A DNA stretch of 64,000 nucleotides from Mycolicibacter kumamotonensis (GTDB lineage Bacteria; Actinomycetota; Actinomycetes; Mycobacteriales; Mycobacteriaceae). Every line of letters starts with the position of its first letter. Positions within the stretch are counted from its first letter, which is position 1. A program made the translations under genes and the position numbers. This document shows positions 7,719-16,675 of this stretch, piece after piece. The stretch lies in NCBI RefSeq assembly GCF_002086285.1, contig NZ_MVHU01000023.1:1-64000 (forward strand). The letters are read 5' to 3'. The notes beneath the pieces are model-generated. The model did not search any database, was not told the origin of the DNA, and saw only the letters and a list, made by a program, of their open reading frames with translations.

Positions 7719-8429
7719 TCAAGCGATCAGCTCGGAGGCCACGTCGGCCGCGACCGGCCAGCGGTAGCGCTCCGGCCGGCAGCCGTGACCCAACGCCGCA
7801 TCCACCGCGTCCAGCATGGCCGCCACCACGCCCGGTTCGCTCAGCCGGCGAGCGCCCACTGACAGCCGCACCACACCGCCGCGTCGTGCGATGCGCTCGC
7901 TGCTCGCCACCACCATCCGGCACCACCAGGGTGCGCTCAGAAAGCCGGCCCCCACGCCGATCACCCGGGCTCGCACCGTTCGGTCCAGCATCAGATCGGT
8001 CACCGTGTGCAACCCGGCGAGCAGACGGAACCCGTTGCGCGGCAACACCCGCACGGTTCCCGGTGAGACGTTCCAGCCGGGAGCGGCGAACAGCCGGGTG
8101 CGCAAGCCCAGGTGCTCCAGCACGCGATCCGCCCCGAGCAGCCGCAGGTTGGCCTCGTGGGCCGGCAGGGTCGCGAACTCTCCGCGCCGTCTCTTGGTGG
8201 CGGCCTCGTCGAACCCGTGCAGGACGATGGCGGCGCCGTCGGCCCGCCGGCGCGTCAGCCAGTCGACGGTGCGCGGGTCGCGGTCCAGGCGGTAGTCCGC
8301 CCCCAGCCGCGGCGCCACCAGCAGCGACACCGGTACCGCACGCGCGTCCAGTTGCGCGCAGAACGCCTCGGCGTCGGCGCAGGTGCGTTCGCCGATCCCC
8401 GAGACGGAGACGATCAGCTGTCCGGTCAC
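7719..8429 (-). CDS. DUF2334 polysaccharide-deacetylase-like protein (Rv0784-like)
   Basis: A 236-residue protein with the (beta/alpha) deacetylase-like pattern of DUF2334: LIVSVSGIGERT, then VPVSLLVAPRLG, then ADGAAIVLHGFDE (a metal-ligand-like His), then TRLFAAPGWNVS and a basic C-terminal third. Related proteins are predicted to act on cell-wall or capsular polysaccharide, but no activity is established. It lies 19 bases upstream of the FAD dehydrogenase on the same strand, so the two are probably co-transcribed. No signal peptide is visible, and the ATG at 8429 is the natural start. Confidence 0.75.
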   Translation of the reverse strand: MTGQLIVSVSGIGERTCADAEAFCAQLDARAVPVSLLVAPRLGADYRLDRDPRTVDWLTRRRADGAAIVLHGFDEAATKRRRGEFATLPAHEANLRLLGADRVLEHLGLRTRLFAAPGWNVSPGTVRVLPRNGFRLLAGLHTVTDLMLDRTVRARVIGVGAGFLSAPWWCRMVVASSERIARRGGVVRLSVGARRLSEPGVVAAMLDAVDAALGHGCRPERYRWPVAADVASELIA

Positions 8430-8490
8430 ATCACCAGTGTGGCCGGCGCAGGTGTCCGGCCGGTGACATCGAGGAATACGCCCGCCGGCG

Positions 8491-9837
8491 CTACGGGGAG
8501 GTCCGGCGGCGACGGCTGTGGTTGGCCGGGTCGGTGCTGTTGGCGGCGATCGCCCGAAGTCGGGCCAGATCGCGGGGATGCAGATCCGGCGCTTGAGCCA
8601 GGGACTCCATCAGCAAGTCGGCCTGCTCACGCAGCGCGGGAATGTGTTCGGGCCGGCCCTGTTCTTCGACGTGGACGACCAACATCCGCACCACCCGCAG
8701 GATCGTCGCCGCCACCAGGGGCTGAGACGGTGCGACGTGACGGAGTTGATCGAAGCCGTGCGCGATGTACTCCTGGGCGTTGAGGCCCCACGGTCGCAGC
8801 AGTGTCCGACCCTCCGGTCCGGCCACGGCCACCGCCGGCAACGGCACCACCAGCAGGCGGCGCAGCAGGCTGCCGACCCGCAGCGTGGCCTCCACCGCGG
8901 TGGTGGGGTCGTTGATCGCCGAACTCAGCGCGCGCAGGCCGATATCGACGAGCTGGCGGAACGCGAAGTCGATGTCCTCCTGCATGGTGCGGCTGCCGCT
9001 GACGGCGATCGCCCGGGTCAGCTTGTGCCGCACCCGGTCTGGATGCGTCGGCGGCGGCCAGATGGTGACCAGCGGCTGACCCAGGTGGATGTAGGCGCCG
9101 ACGCGTGTGTCCAACCGGATCTTGGTGTTCGGCGGGATGGCCGCCAGCAGCCGCTGCGTGTCGACCCGGCTGATCCAGCCGTTGCCCGGCGAAGTCAGCC
9201 GCAGCGCATCCGGCGGCGCGTCCATATCGGTTTCGGGGGCGGGTTGTTCGTCGATGGCGGCGGCCACCACGGTGTCGATCACCGCTGAGCCCTCCGCGGC
9301 GATCTCCCGCACCACCTGACCCACCTCGAGCCGATGAGCCAGGTGGTCGATGTGGGCGATGATGGTGATCACGGTGACGATCGTCAGCACCACTGCGACC
9401 GTCACCGTGACCGGTGGCGCGGGGATCGGCGAGGATCCGTCCAGATCCGGCAGGCTCAATACGCAATACACGAATGTGGCGACCAGCAGGCCGATCACGA
9501 CCTGGCTGAGCCGGTCCCGGATGAACCAGCGCATCACTCGCGGGGACAGCTGCGTACTTGCCAGCTGCAGGCTCACGATGGTCAGCGAGAAGATGACCCC
9601 CGCGGTGGTGATGGTCGCACCGGCGATCGTGGACAGCAACGTGGTGGCGACCCCGCTGTCCATCTTCAGCAGGAAGCGGGGCGACGGCCCGATGCGCCGA
9701 TCCACCGCGCGGGACAGAATGGCCAGCAGCATGCCGCCGAACACGATCAGTAACGGCAGGAGAAAAAGGCTCTCGCGGAACCGGTAAGCCAGCGCCAACG
9801 CCCTGATACTCGGGAAGCGCTCCGAGCGGGCGCGCAT
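8491..9837 (-). CDS. DUF2254 integral membrane protein
   Basis: A 448-residue protein with about four N-terminal membrane segments: ESLFLLPLLIVFGGMLLAI near residue 24-42, then VATTLLSTIAGATITTAGVIF, VVIGLLVATFVYCVLSL and VTVTVAVVLTIVTVITIIAHI. A cytoplasmic C-terminal half follows with the conserved DIGLRALSSAINDPTTAV segment. This is the DUF2254 family, of unknown function. Its start codon overlaps the peroxidase stop by one base, so the two genes are likely one transcript. It is not part of the M. tuberculosis arrangement I remember, so it may be an insertion relative to that species. Confidence 0.85.
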   Translation of the reverse strand: MRARSERFPSIRALALAYRFRESLFLLPLLIVFGGMLLAILSRAVDRRIGPSPRFLLKMDSGVATTLLSTIAGATITTAGVIFSLTIVSLQLASTQLSPRVMRWFIRDRLSQVVIGLLVATFVYCVLSLPDLDGSSPIPAPPVTVTVAVVLTIVTVITIIAHIDHLAHRLEVGQVVREIAAEGSAVIDTVVAAAIDEQPAPETDMDAPPDALRLTSPGNGWISRVDTQRLLAAIPPNTKIRLDTRVGAYIHLGQPLVTIWPPPTHPDRVRHKLTRAIAVSGSRTMQEDIDFAFRQLVDIGLRALSSAINDPTTAVEATLRVGSLLRRLLVVPLPAVAVAGPEGRTLLRPWGLNAQEYIAHGFDQLRHVAPSQPLVAATILRVVRMLVVHVEEQGRPEHIPALREQADLLMESLAQAPDLHPRDLARLRAIAANSTDPANHSRRRRTSP

Positions 9838-10325
9838 CAGTTCGGCAGTACCGCCTCGATGGCGGCGATGACCTCAGGCGCGTCCGGCACCGTGGTGGGC
9901 CGGAACCGATTGGCCACCGTCAGTCCCGGCGCGAGCAAGAACTTCTCAAAGTTCCATTGCACATCACCGGCGGAGCCCTCGGCGTCGGCGGTCTTGGTCA
10001 GTTCCGCATACAGCGGGTGCCGGTCATCGCCGTTGACGTCGGTCTTGGCCAGCAGCGGAAACGTCACCCCGTACGTGGTGGAGCAGAAAGTCTGGATCTC
10101 CGCAGGCGTTCCGGGTTCTTGGCCCATGAACTGGTTGCAGGGCACGCCGAGCACGGTCAGCCCGCGATCGGCATAGTCGCGGGCGAGCTTCTCCAGGGCG
10201 CTGTACTGCGGGGTGAGTCCGCATTTGGAGGCGACGTTGACGACCAGGACCGCGCGGTCGGCGAAGTCTGCCAGCGAAGTGGAGCGGCCGTCGAGGGTGG
10301 TCAGGGGGATATCAGCGAGGCTCAT
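9837..10325 (-). CDS. Glutathione-peroxidase-family thiol peroxidase
   Basis: A 162-residue protein of the GPx fold. The catalytic tetrad is visible as C35 (NVASKCGLTPQY), Q69 (NQFMGQEPG), W124 and N125 (QWNFEKFL). C81 in QTFCSTTYGV is the position of the resolving cysteine of thioredoxin-dependent GPx enzymes. Mycobacteria lack glutathione, so reduction by thioredoxin is the likely chemistry; this is inference from the Cys pair. It detoxifies peroxides in the cytoplasm. ATG start at 10325; it overlaps the DUF2254 gene by one base. Confidence 0.92.
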   Translation of the reverse strand: MSLADIPLTTLDGRSTSLADFADRAVLVVNVASKCGLTPQYSALEKLARDYADRGLTVLGVPCNQFMGQEPGTPAEIQTFCSTTYGVTFPLLAKTDVNGDDRHPLYAELTKTADAEGSAGDVQWNFEKFLLAPGLTVANRFRPTTVPDAPEVIAAIEAVLPN

Positions 10326-10431
10326 GGCCGCGAGGGTACCCGGTAACGGCGCCGGGGTCGCGGTGTTCGGTCGCCGCCGCGACCCGGGTGCCGTCGGGGC
10401 GGCATCGAACGGCGGCGGTCGGTTCGCCGGG

Positions 10432-12561
10432 TCAGGGTTCGCGCGTGACGTCGCAGCCGGCCGTCGCCAGCAGCCAGGCGTATTGGAAAGCGATCTCTTT
10501 CCAGCGTTCGTAACGCCCGGAGATGCCGCCGTGGCCGGCGTTCATCTGGATTTTCAGCAGCACCTGATTGGCGTCGGTCTTGGTATGCCGCAGCGCCGCA
10601 ACCCACTTCGCCGGCTCGACGTAGTAGACCCGGGTGTCGTGCAGGGAGGTCATCGCCAGGATCGGCGGGTACTCCCGGCGGGCGATGTTCTCATAGGGCG
10701 AATAGGACTTCATATAGAAGTAGACGTCCTTGTCGTCCAACGGGTTTCCCCACTCGTCCCATTCGGTGACGGTCAGCGGCAGTGACGGGTCCAGGATGGT
10801 GGTCAGCGGGTCGACGAACGGAACCTGCGCGACCACGCCGGCGAACAGTTCCGGCGCCAGGTTGGTCACCGCACCCATCAACAGCCCGCCCGCGCTGCCG
10901 CCCATCGCCACCAGATGCGCCGGCTTGCAGATCCGGGCCTCGATCAGGTGGCGCGCCACGGCGACGAAGTCGGTGAAACTGTTCTTCTTCTCCAGCAGCT
11001 TGCCGTGTTCGTACCACAGCCGGCCCAGCTCGCCGCCGCCCCGGACGTGCGCAACGGCGAACACCATGCCTCGGTCCAGCAGGGACAGCCGAGCGATCGA
11101 GAACTGCGGGTCCTCGCACATCTCATAGGCGCCGTAACCGTAGAGCAGTGTGGGGGCCGGCAGTTCGATCCCGGCCCGGTGCACGACCGACACCGGCACA
11201 CGGGTGCCGTCCTCGGCGTAGGCCCAGTCCCGGTACTCGACGTAGTCTTCGCGCCGATACTCCCCGAGCACCGGCTGCTCGCGCAGCAGGGCGCGTTCGC
11301 CGGTCGCGAGGTCGATGTCGTAGACCCGCACCGGGGTGATGAACGACGTCGCGCCCACCCGCAGTTTCGGGCAATCCCAGTTCGGGTTGGCCGCCAGGCC
11401 CGAGGAGGTCAGCTCGGTGTCGAACGTGATCTCCTGCGGCGGTAGGTATTCGCCGTCGTCGCCGATCGGCCACAATTGAAGCCGCGGCAGCCCCTCGGCG
11501 CGGTAGCCGACGACGAGGTGGTGAGCGAAGGCATCGACGGTATCGAGTCGCACATCGTCACGTCCGGCGATCAGGGTCTGCTGCGCGGTCGGATCATCCA
11601 CCGGTGCCTGCACCAAGGTGAAGTTGACCGCACCGTCGTTGTGCAGGATGAGAAACCGGTCCCGGCCGTCGAGGATCGCATGCTCCACCGAGTACTCGAC
11701 GCCGTCACGCCGCGGCAGCACCACGGTGAACTCCGCCTGCGGGTCGGTCGCGTCGGCATAGCGCACCTCGGAGGTGATCGACGAGCCGGCCGCGATCAGC
11801 ACGTAGGCGTCGCTGCGGGTGCGCCCCACCGACAGCCAGAACCGTTCGTCTTCTTCGTGGTAGACCTGCTCGGCGGGCTGGCCGGCACCGATCCGGTAGC
11901 GCCACACGGTATCCGGGCGCCAGGCGGCGTCGACGGTGACGTAGTAGACGGTGCGGTTGTCGGTCGCCCAGGTCACCCCGGCGCCGATCCCGGCGATCTC
12001 GTCGGGAAACAGTTCCCCGGTGGATAAGTCCTTGAATCGCAGCGTGTACCGCTCGTCACCGACGACGTCGACGGAGTAGGCCAGGATATTGCCGTCCGGG
12101 CTGACGCCGGCGGCGCCGAGCGCGAAGAAGTCATGGCCCTGCGCCTCGGCGTTCTGGTCCAGCAGTATCTGCTCGGCGGGGATCTCGATGGCCTCATCGA
12201 GTCGGGGCGGGTCCCAATCGTCGGGAGAACCTACGGGACAGCGGCATTGGACGCCGTACTGCTTTCCCTCGAAGGTACGCGCGTAGTACCACCAGTCGCC
12301 GCGCCGGGCGGGCACCGACAGGTCGGTCTCCTTGGTACGGGCCTTGATCTCGTCGAAGATGCTCTGCCGCAGCGGTTCCAGGTGCGCTGTGGCGGCATCG
12401 GTGTAGGCGTTCTCGGCTTCCAGGTGGGCGACCACGGCGGGGTCGGACTTGTCACGCAGCCATTCATAGGGATCGACGAAGACGTCCCCGTGGTGGGTTC
12501 GGGTGGTTTCCACCCGCTTGGCCGAAGGGGGATCCGGCAGCGCGTGTGCGACGTCGGTCAT
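10432..12561 (-). CDS. ptrB: Oligopeptidase B (prolyl-oligopeptidase family), intact
   Basis: A 709-residue S9-family serine peptidase: beta-propeller roughly residues 75-430, then the alpha/beta-hydrolase domain. The triad is visible as S556 (GGSAGGLL), D642 (TSLHDTRV) and H677 (NAGHGG). Oligopeptidase B cleaves short peptides after basic residues in the cytoplasm. The frame is uninterrupted. In M. tuberculosis H37Rv the orthologous locus is annotated as two parts (ptrBa, ptrBb), so this copy shows the undamaged form. The start overlaps the purC stop by 4 bases (ATGA), the same purC-ptrB pairing as in other mycobacteria. Confidence 0.95.
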   Translation of the reverse strand: MTDVAHALPDPPSAKRVETTRTHHGDVFVDPYEWLRDKSDPAVVAHLEAENAYTDAATAHLEPLRQSIFDEIKARTKETDLSVPARRGDWWYYARTFEGKQYGVQCRCPVGSPDDWDPPRLDEAIEIPAEQILLDQNAEAQGHDFFALGAAGVSPDGNILAYSVDVVGDERYTLRFKDLSTGELFPDEIAGIGAGVTWATDNRTVYYVTVDAAWRPDTVWRYRIGAGQPAEQVYHEEDERFWLSVGRTRSDAYVLIAAGSSITSEVRYADATDPQAEFTVVLPRRDGVEYSVEHAILDGRDRFLILHNDGAVNFTLVQAPVDDPTAQQTLIAGRDDVRLDTVDAFAHHLVVGYRAEGLPRLQLWPIGDDGEYLPPQEITFDTELTSSGLAANPNWDCPKLRVGATSFITPVRVYDIDLATGERALLREQPVLGEYRREDYVEYRDWAYAEDGTRVPVSVVHRAGIELPAPTLLYGYGAYEMCEDPQFSIARLSLLDRGMVFAVAHVRGGGELGRLWYEHGKLLEKKNSFTDFVAVARHLIEARICKPAHLVAMGGSAGGLLMGAVTNLAPELFAGVVAQVPFVDPLTTILDPSLPLTVTEWDEWGNPLDDKDVYFYMKSYSPYENIARREYPPILAMTSLHDTRVYYVEPAKWVAALRHTKTDANQVLLKIQMNAGHGGISGRYERWKEIAFQYAWLLATAGCDVTREP

Positions 12562-13454
12562 GCCCCCGGGCCGACCCAGTCATCGAAGGACAGACCTGAG
12601 ATGCGTTCGTAGGCCTCGACGTAACGGGCGCGTGTGGCGGCGATGATGTCGTCCGGCAGGGGCGGGGGCGGTTCGGTCCCGGCTCGATCCCAGCCGGATT
12701 CCGGACCGATGAGCCAATTGCGCACGAACTGCTTGTCGAAGCTTTCCTGCACGACGCCGGCCCGGTAGTGATCGGCGGGCCAGTACCGCGACGAGTCGGG
12801 GGTGAACACCTCGTCGGCCAGCACCAGATTGTCATGTTCGTCCACGCCGAACTCGAACTTGGTGTCGGCGATGATGATTCCCTTCGTCAGTGCGTGGTCG
12901 GCCGCCTGCACATAGGTCTGCAGGGTGCGGTCGCGCAGCTGGCCGGCCCGCACCGGCCCCACCAGGTCGATCACCCGCGCGAACGGGATGTTCTCGTCGT
13001 GCTCACCGATCTCGGCCTTGGTGGCCGGGGTGAACAACGGATTGGCGAACTTGCTGGCCTCCACCAGCCCGGGCGGCAGCGGGATGCCGCACACCGAGCC
13101 GCCGCGCTGGTAGTCCAGCAGGCCCGAGCCGGTCAGGTAGCCGCGCGCCACGCACTCGATCGGCATCATCTTCAGCTGACGCACGACCAGCGCGCGGCCC
13201 AGCACCTCGTCGGGGATGCGGGGGTCATCGGGCGGGCCGGCCAGGTGGTTGGGCGCCTCGACGAGGTCGAAGAAGAAAACACTCATCGCAGTCAGGATGC
13301 GGCCCTTGTCCGGGATCTGGCTGTCCAGGATGTAGTCGAACGCCGAGATCCGGTCGGTGGCGACGAACAGCAGGTGCTTGTCGTCGACCCGGTAGAGTTC
13401 GCGGACTTTGCCGCTGGCCAGGTGCTGGTAATCGGAGAGCGCGGGACGCGACAT
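12558..13454 (-). CDS. purC: SAICAR synthetase PurC
   Basis: A 298-residue phosphoribosylaminoimidazole-succinocarboxamide synthase. It starts [21 protein letters not shown] and contains the family landmarks [23 protein letters not shown], the substrate-loop [11 protein letters not shown] and IADTKFEFG. It joins aspartate to CAIR using ATP in purine synthesis. The upstream 162 bases hold a duplicated 48-bp element and the promoter shared with a divergent membrane-protein gene. Confidence 0.96.
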   Translation of the reverse strand: MSRPALSDYQHLASGKVRELYRVDDKHLLFVATDRISAFDYILDSQIPDKGRILTAMSVFFFDLVEAPNHLAGPPDDPRIPDEVLGRALVVRQLKMMPIECVARGYLTGSGLLDYQRGGSVCGIPLPPGLVEASKFANPLFTPATKAEIGEHDENIPFARVIDLVGPVRAGQLRDRTLQTYVQAADHALTKGIIIADTKFEFGVDEHDNLVLADEVFTPDSSRYWPADHYRAGVVQESFDKQFVRNWLIGPESGWDRAGTEPPPPLPDDIIAATRARYVEAYERISGLSFDDWVGPGA

Positions 13455-13465
13455 CAGGCCAGCTT

Positions 13466-13568
13466 AGCGGCGGTCGCAAGCGCGGCGGAGCCGGGCGCAG
13501 CGGGCCGCCGCCACCAAACCAGCGGCGGTCGCAAGCGCGGCGGAGCCGGGCGCAGCGGGCCGCCGCCA
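13466..13568. repeat. Tandem 48-bp direct repeat upstream of purC
   Basis: Bases 13466-13513 and 13521-13568 are identical over 48 bp, separated by 7 bases (period 55). Each unit begins AGCGGCGGTCGCAAGCG and ends GGGCCGCCGCC, so its ends (GGCGG ... CCGCC) can pair to form a hairpin. The unit looks like a short intergenic repeat of the type dispersed in mycobacterial genomes. The pair lies between the divergent purC and membrane-protein genes. Confidence 0.9.
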
Positions 13569-13616
13569 TCGAAATCACCAGCACGAGACGGCGCGGGGTG
13601 TGTTGGGATCGGATCC

Positions 13617-14252
13617 ATGAGCTCACGGTTGCTGCCCTACGCCACCTCCCCCGGCCGCCTGTTGGCCCAACTGCTCAGTGACGCCGTCGTCGCGGTGTGG
13701 ACCTTCCTATGGGTGCTGGTCGCTCTCGCCGTGCACGGGGCGGTAGCCACCATCGCCGGGGTCGGCCGGCAGTTCGAGCGGGGCGCCAACGGCGTGGCCG
13801 AGAGTCTGGCCTCGGCCGGGCAGAGCGCGGATCGTATTCCGCTGGTGGGCGATGCGGTGAGCAAGCCGCTGACGGCGGCCGGTGAGGCGGCCGTCGACAT
13901 CGCCGGCGCCGGCCACAACCTGAACACCACCGCGGGCTGGTTGGCCTACCTGCTGGCGATCGCGGTCGCCGCGCCGCCGATCCTGGCCGTGGCGATGCCG
14001 TGGCTGGCGCTGCGGCTGCGGTTCTTTCTGCGCAAGCGTGCGGTGCTGACACTGGCCGCCACCCCGGCCGGTCAGCAACTGTTGGCGCTGCGGGCGTTGA
14101 CCAACCGGCCGCTGGGTCGACTCACCGCGGTCAGTCCCGATCCGGTCGGTGCGTGGCGGCACGCCGACGGTGCGGTGATCGCGGGCCTGGCCGCATTGGA
14201 GTTGCACTCCGCGGGTCTGGCCCGGCGGTCTCGGCGCGATCCCGCGCGTTAG
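13617..14252 (+). CDS. Conserved membrane protein (Rv0779c-like)
   Basis: A 211-residue protein with two clear membrane segments: AVVAVWTFLWVLVALAVHGAVATIAG near residue 23-48, and WLAYLLAIAVAAPPILAVAM near residue 110-128. Between them is a soluble stretch rich in Ala/Gly (ANGVAESLASAGQSAD), and the C-terminus is basic. No enzymatic motif is seen. Position opposite purC matches Rv0779c from memory. ATG start at 13617 (MSSRLLPYATSPGRLLAQ); an upstream in-frame extension runs antisense through purC and is rejected. The last 4 bases overlap the convergent transporter gene. Confidence 0.82.
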   Translation: MSSRLLPYATSPGRLLAQLLSDAVVAVWTFLWVLVALAVHGAVATIAGVGRQFERGANGVAESLASAGQSADRIPLVGDAVSKPLTAAGEAAVDIAGAGHNLNTTAGWLAYLLAIAVAAPPILAVAMPWLALRLRFFLRKRAVLTLAATPAGQQLLALRALTNRPLGRLTAVSPDPVGAWRHADGAVIAGLAALELHSAGLARRSRRDPAR

Positions 14253-15220
14253 CCCGCGCGGACCAGATCGCGCCGGAATCGCAGCAGCCCGGCGACCGCC
14301 ACGATCACCCACGCGGTCAACGCGTTCCAGAAGAACACCAGCGACATGGTCTGCAGGGCGGGCACTTGTAGCTCCGCGGCGATGGCACCGGTGGCCGCCG
14401 AGTACATCCCCAACGGGAAGATCAGCGCCCACCAGGCGCCGGTGAGTTGCAGGACCGCCGGACGCCGGTTGACCCGGTGCAGCACGAAGTAGACCAGCGG
14501 CGGGATCCACCCGCCGGCCACCAACCAGGTCACGACGGTGACGACGCGCACCGGCGCGGCCAGCCAATCCGCTGTCACGCCACCGATGGTGTGACCGGCC
14601 AGGCTGGCGATCGCCAACGCCCCCATCAGGATCCAGTCATCGGGCTCGAAGCCCTCACGGTCTTTGCGTTCATGGGCGGTGCGCCACAGGATCAGCCAGG
14701 TCATCATGGCGTAGATCGCGATCGCCAGCAGCCAGACCATTACCGCGATCACCGCCCAACCGCGATCACCGGTGTGCCGGGCGACCTGCGCGGCGACGAT
14801 CGCCAGCCCCGATGTGCCGACACCGGCCAGTTCCCAGGCGCCGTGGGCGCGAGCGCGCAGTTCGGCCAGGTCACGTGAAACCATGTTGCGGCAGGTCAGG
14901 GCCGTCAACGCCAGCCATGCCGTCAGCGCCAGTATGCCCAGGCCGCGCACCACCACCGGGTGGGCGACCAGCCGGGAATCGAGCACCGCGCAAGCGGCGA
15001 CGAAGGTGAACAGCCGCAACGTCACGTCGGGGTCGCGAAGATCCCAGCGGCGAACGGCCCACACGGCGGTCACCGTCAGCACCATCAGCGCGATGGTCGC
15101 CAGCACGCCCAAAGTGTCGGAGAGCCAACGGTAGTGGTGGTCGAGCGCGGCGATCGACAGAATGCCGGTGGCCATCACCGCCGCAAAGGCATCCGGTGCC
15201 GGCCACCGCGTCACGCCCAT
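14249..15220 (-). CDS. SLAC1/TehA-family (tellurite-resistance/dicarboxylate transporter-like) membrane protein
   Basis: A 323-residue protein with about ten hydrophobic segments. The N-terminal signature FAAVMATGILSIAA is typical of the TDT/SLAC1 superfamily of anion channels and dicarboxylate exporters. Later segments include GWAVIAVMVWLLAIAIYAMMTW and WWALIFPLGMYSAATG, the latter resembling the WW.FPLG.. motif of this family. The transported anion cannot be predicted. It lies 6 bases downstream of purB on the same strand and may be read from the purB promoter. Not remembered from the M. tuberculosis locus, so probably an insertion there. Confidence 0.78.
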   Translation of the reverse strand: MGVTRWPAPDAFAAVMATGILSIAALDHHYRWLSDTLGVLATIALMVLTVTAVWAVRRWDLRDPDVTLRLFTFVAACAVLDSRLVAHPVVVRGLGILALTAWLALTALTCRNMVSRDLAELRARAHGAWELAGVGTSGLAIVAAQVARHTGDRGWAVIAVMVWLLAIAIYAMMTWLILWRTAHERKDREGFEPDDWILMGALAIASLAGHTIGGVTADWLAAPVRVVTVVTWLVAGGWIPPLVYFVLHRVNRRPAVLQLTGAWWALIFPLGMYSAATGAIAAELQVPALQTMSLVFFWNALTAWVIVAVAGLLRFRRDLVRAG

Positions 15221-15226
15221 GCGCGG

Positions 15227-16645
15227 TTAGAGAATCGCGCCCGGGGTGTAGGCGGCCGCCCCGGGATACCGGTCGGTCAGTTCGTTCACCGCCGCGGCGA
15301 CCTGGTCGACCTGGTCGGCGGCCGCCCCGGTGAACGCCTGCCGGTCGGCGACCGCGGCCTCCAGCGCTTCCCGGCCCAGCGGCAGCCGCTCGTCGGCGGC
15401 CAGCCGGTCCAGCAGATCCGGTTCGGCGCCGCGTTCGCGCATCGCCAGGGCGACGGCCACCGCGTGTTCCTTGATCACCTCGTGCGCCGCTTCACGGCCC
15501 ATCCCGGCACGCACCGCGGCGATCAGCACCTTGGTGGTAGCCAAGAACGGCAGGTAACGGTCCAGTTCCCGGGTGATCACCGCCGGGTAGGCGCCGAACT
15601 CGTCGAGCACGGTGAGAAACGTCTCGGTCTGTCCGTCGATGGCGAAGAACGCGTCGGGCAGCGCGACGCGGCGCACCACCGAGCAGAACACATCGCCCTC
15701 GTTCCACTGGGCTCCGGCCAGCTCGGCGGCCATCGACGCGTAGCCGCGCAGCACCACCTGCAGGCCGTTGACCCGCTCGCAGCTGCGGGTGTTCATCTTG
15801 TGCGGCATCGCCGAGGAGCCGACCTGGCCGGGCGCGAAGCCCTCGGTGACCAGTTCATGTCCGGCCATCAGGCGGATGGTGTGGGCCAACGACGACGGAC
15901 CGGCGCCCAACTGCACCAGTGCGGAGATCACGTCGTGGTCCAGCGAACGCGGATAGACCTGCCCGACGCTGGTCAAAACGCTTGAGAAACCTAGGAATTC
16001 GGCGACCCGGCGTTCCAGTTCGGTGAGTTTGGCGGTGTCGCCGCCGAACAAGTCCAGCATGTCCTGGGCGGTGCCCATCGGCCCCTTGATGCCGCGCAGC
16101 GGGTAGCGGTCGATCAGCTCGCGCACCCGGGTCAGCGCCATCAGCGTCTCTTCGGCGGCCGAGGCGAACCGCTTGCCCAGCGTGGTGGCCTGCGCGGCGA
16201 CGTTGTGGCTGCGCCCGGCCATGACCAGTTCGCGGTAGGCCACCGCGTGGTTGACCAGCCGGACCACCACCGCCAGCCCGTGGCTGAACACCAGTTCCAG
16301 CGACTGGCGGATCTGCAGTTGTTCGACGTTCTCGGTGAGGTCGCGGCTGGTCATCCCCTTGTGCACGTGCTCATGGCCGGCCAGCGCATTGAACTCCTCG
16401 ATGCGGGCCTTGACGTCGTGGCGGGTCACGCGCTCGCGGGCGGCGATCGACGCCAGATCGACGTCTTCGAGGACGGCTTCGTAATCGGCGATCGCCTGTT
16501 CAGGTACCTGCACGCCCAACTCGGCTTGGGCGCGCAACACCGCCAGCCACAGCCGGCGTTCGGCGACGACTTTGGCCCGCGGCGACCAGATGTCGGTCAT
16601 CGCGGTGCTGGCGTAACGGGCGGCCAGCACATTGGGGATGCTCAC
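15227..16645 (-). CDS. purB: Adenylosuccinate lyase PurB
   Basis: A 472-residue member of the fumarase/aspartase superfamily. The signature loop GSSAMPHKMNTRSCE is present, as are GMTSRDLTEN and the MAGRSHNVAAQ segment typical of PurB. It removes fumarate from SAICAR and from adenylosuccinate, acting twice in purine synthesis. Start MSIPNVLAARYASTAM at ATG 16645. The upstream 30 bases separate it from the stop of pntB, which runs on the same strand, so read-through is possible. Length and sequence fit the mycobacterial enzyme. Confidence 0.96.
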   Translation of the reverse strand: MSIPNVLAARYASTAMTDIWSPRAKVVAERRLWLAVLRAQAELGVQVPEQAIADYEAVLEDVDLASIAARERVTRHDVKARIEEFNALAGHEHVHKGMTSRDLTENVEQLQIRQSLELVFSHGLAVVVRLVNHAVAYRELVMAGRSHNVAAQATTLGKRFASAAEETLMALTRVRELIDRYPLRGIKGPMGTAQDMLDLFGGDTAKLTELERRVAEFLGFSSVLTSVGQVYPRSLDHDVISALVQLGAGPSSLAHTIRLMAGHELVTEGFAPGQVGSSAMPHKMNTRSCERVNGLQVVLRGYASMAAELAGAQWNEGDVFCSVVRRVALPDAFFAIDGQTETFLTVLDEFGAYPAVITRELDRYLPFLATTKVLIAAVRAGMGREAAHEVIKEHAVAVALAMRERGAEPDLLDRLAADERLPLGREALEAAVADRQAFTGAAADQVDQVAAAVNELTDRYPGAAAYTPGAIL

Positions 16646-16675
16646 GAGCAGCTACCCTATCGCGATCGCCGTGTC

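Noticed and set aside
9837..10325. Selenocysteine-type glutathione peroxidase
   Set aside because: The catalytic residue is an ordinary Cys codon (C35), and a resolving Cys points to a thioredoxin-dependent enzyme.
13466..13568. CRISPR-like repeat
   Set aside because: Only two copies with a 7-base spacer and no cas genes; it is a tandem intergenic repeat.
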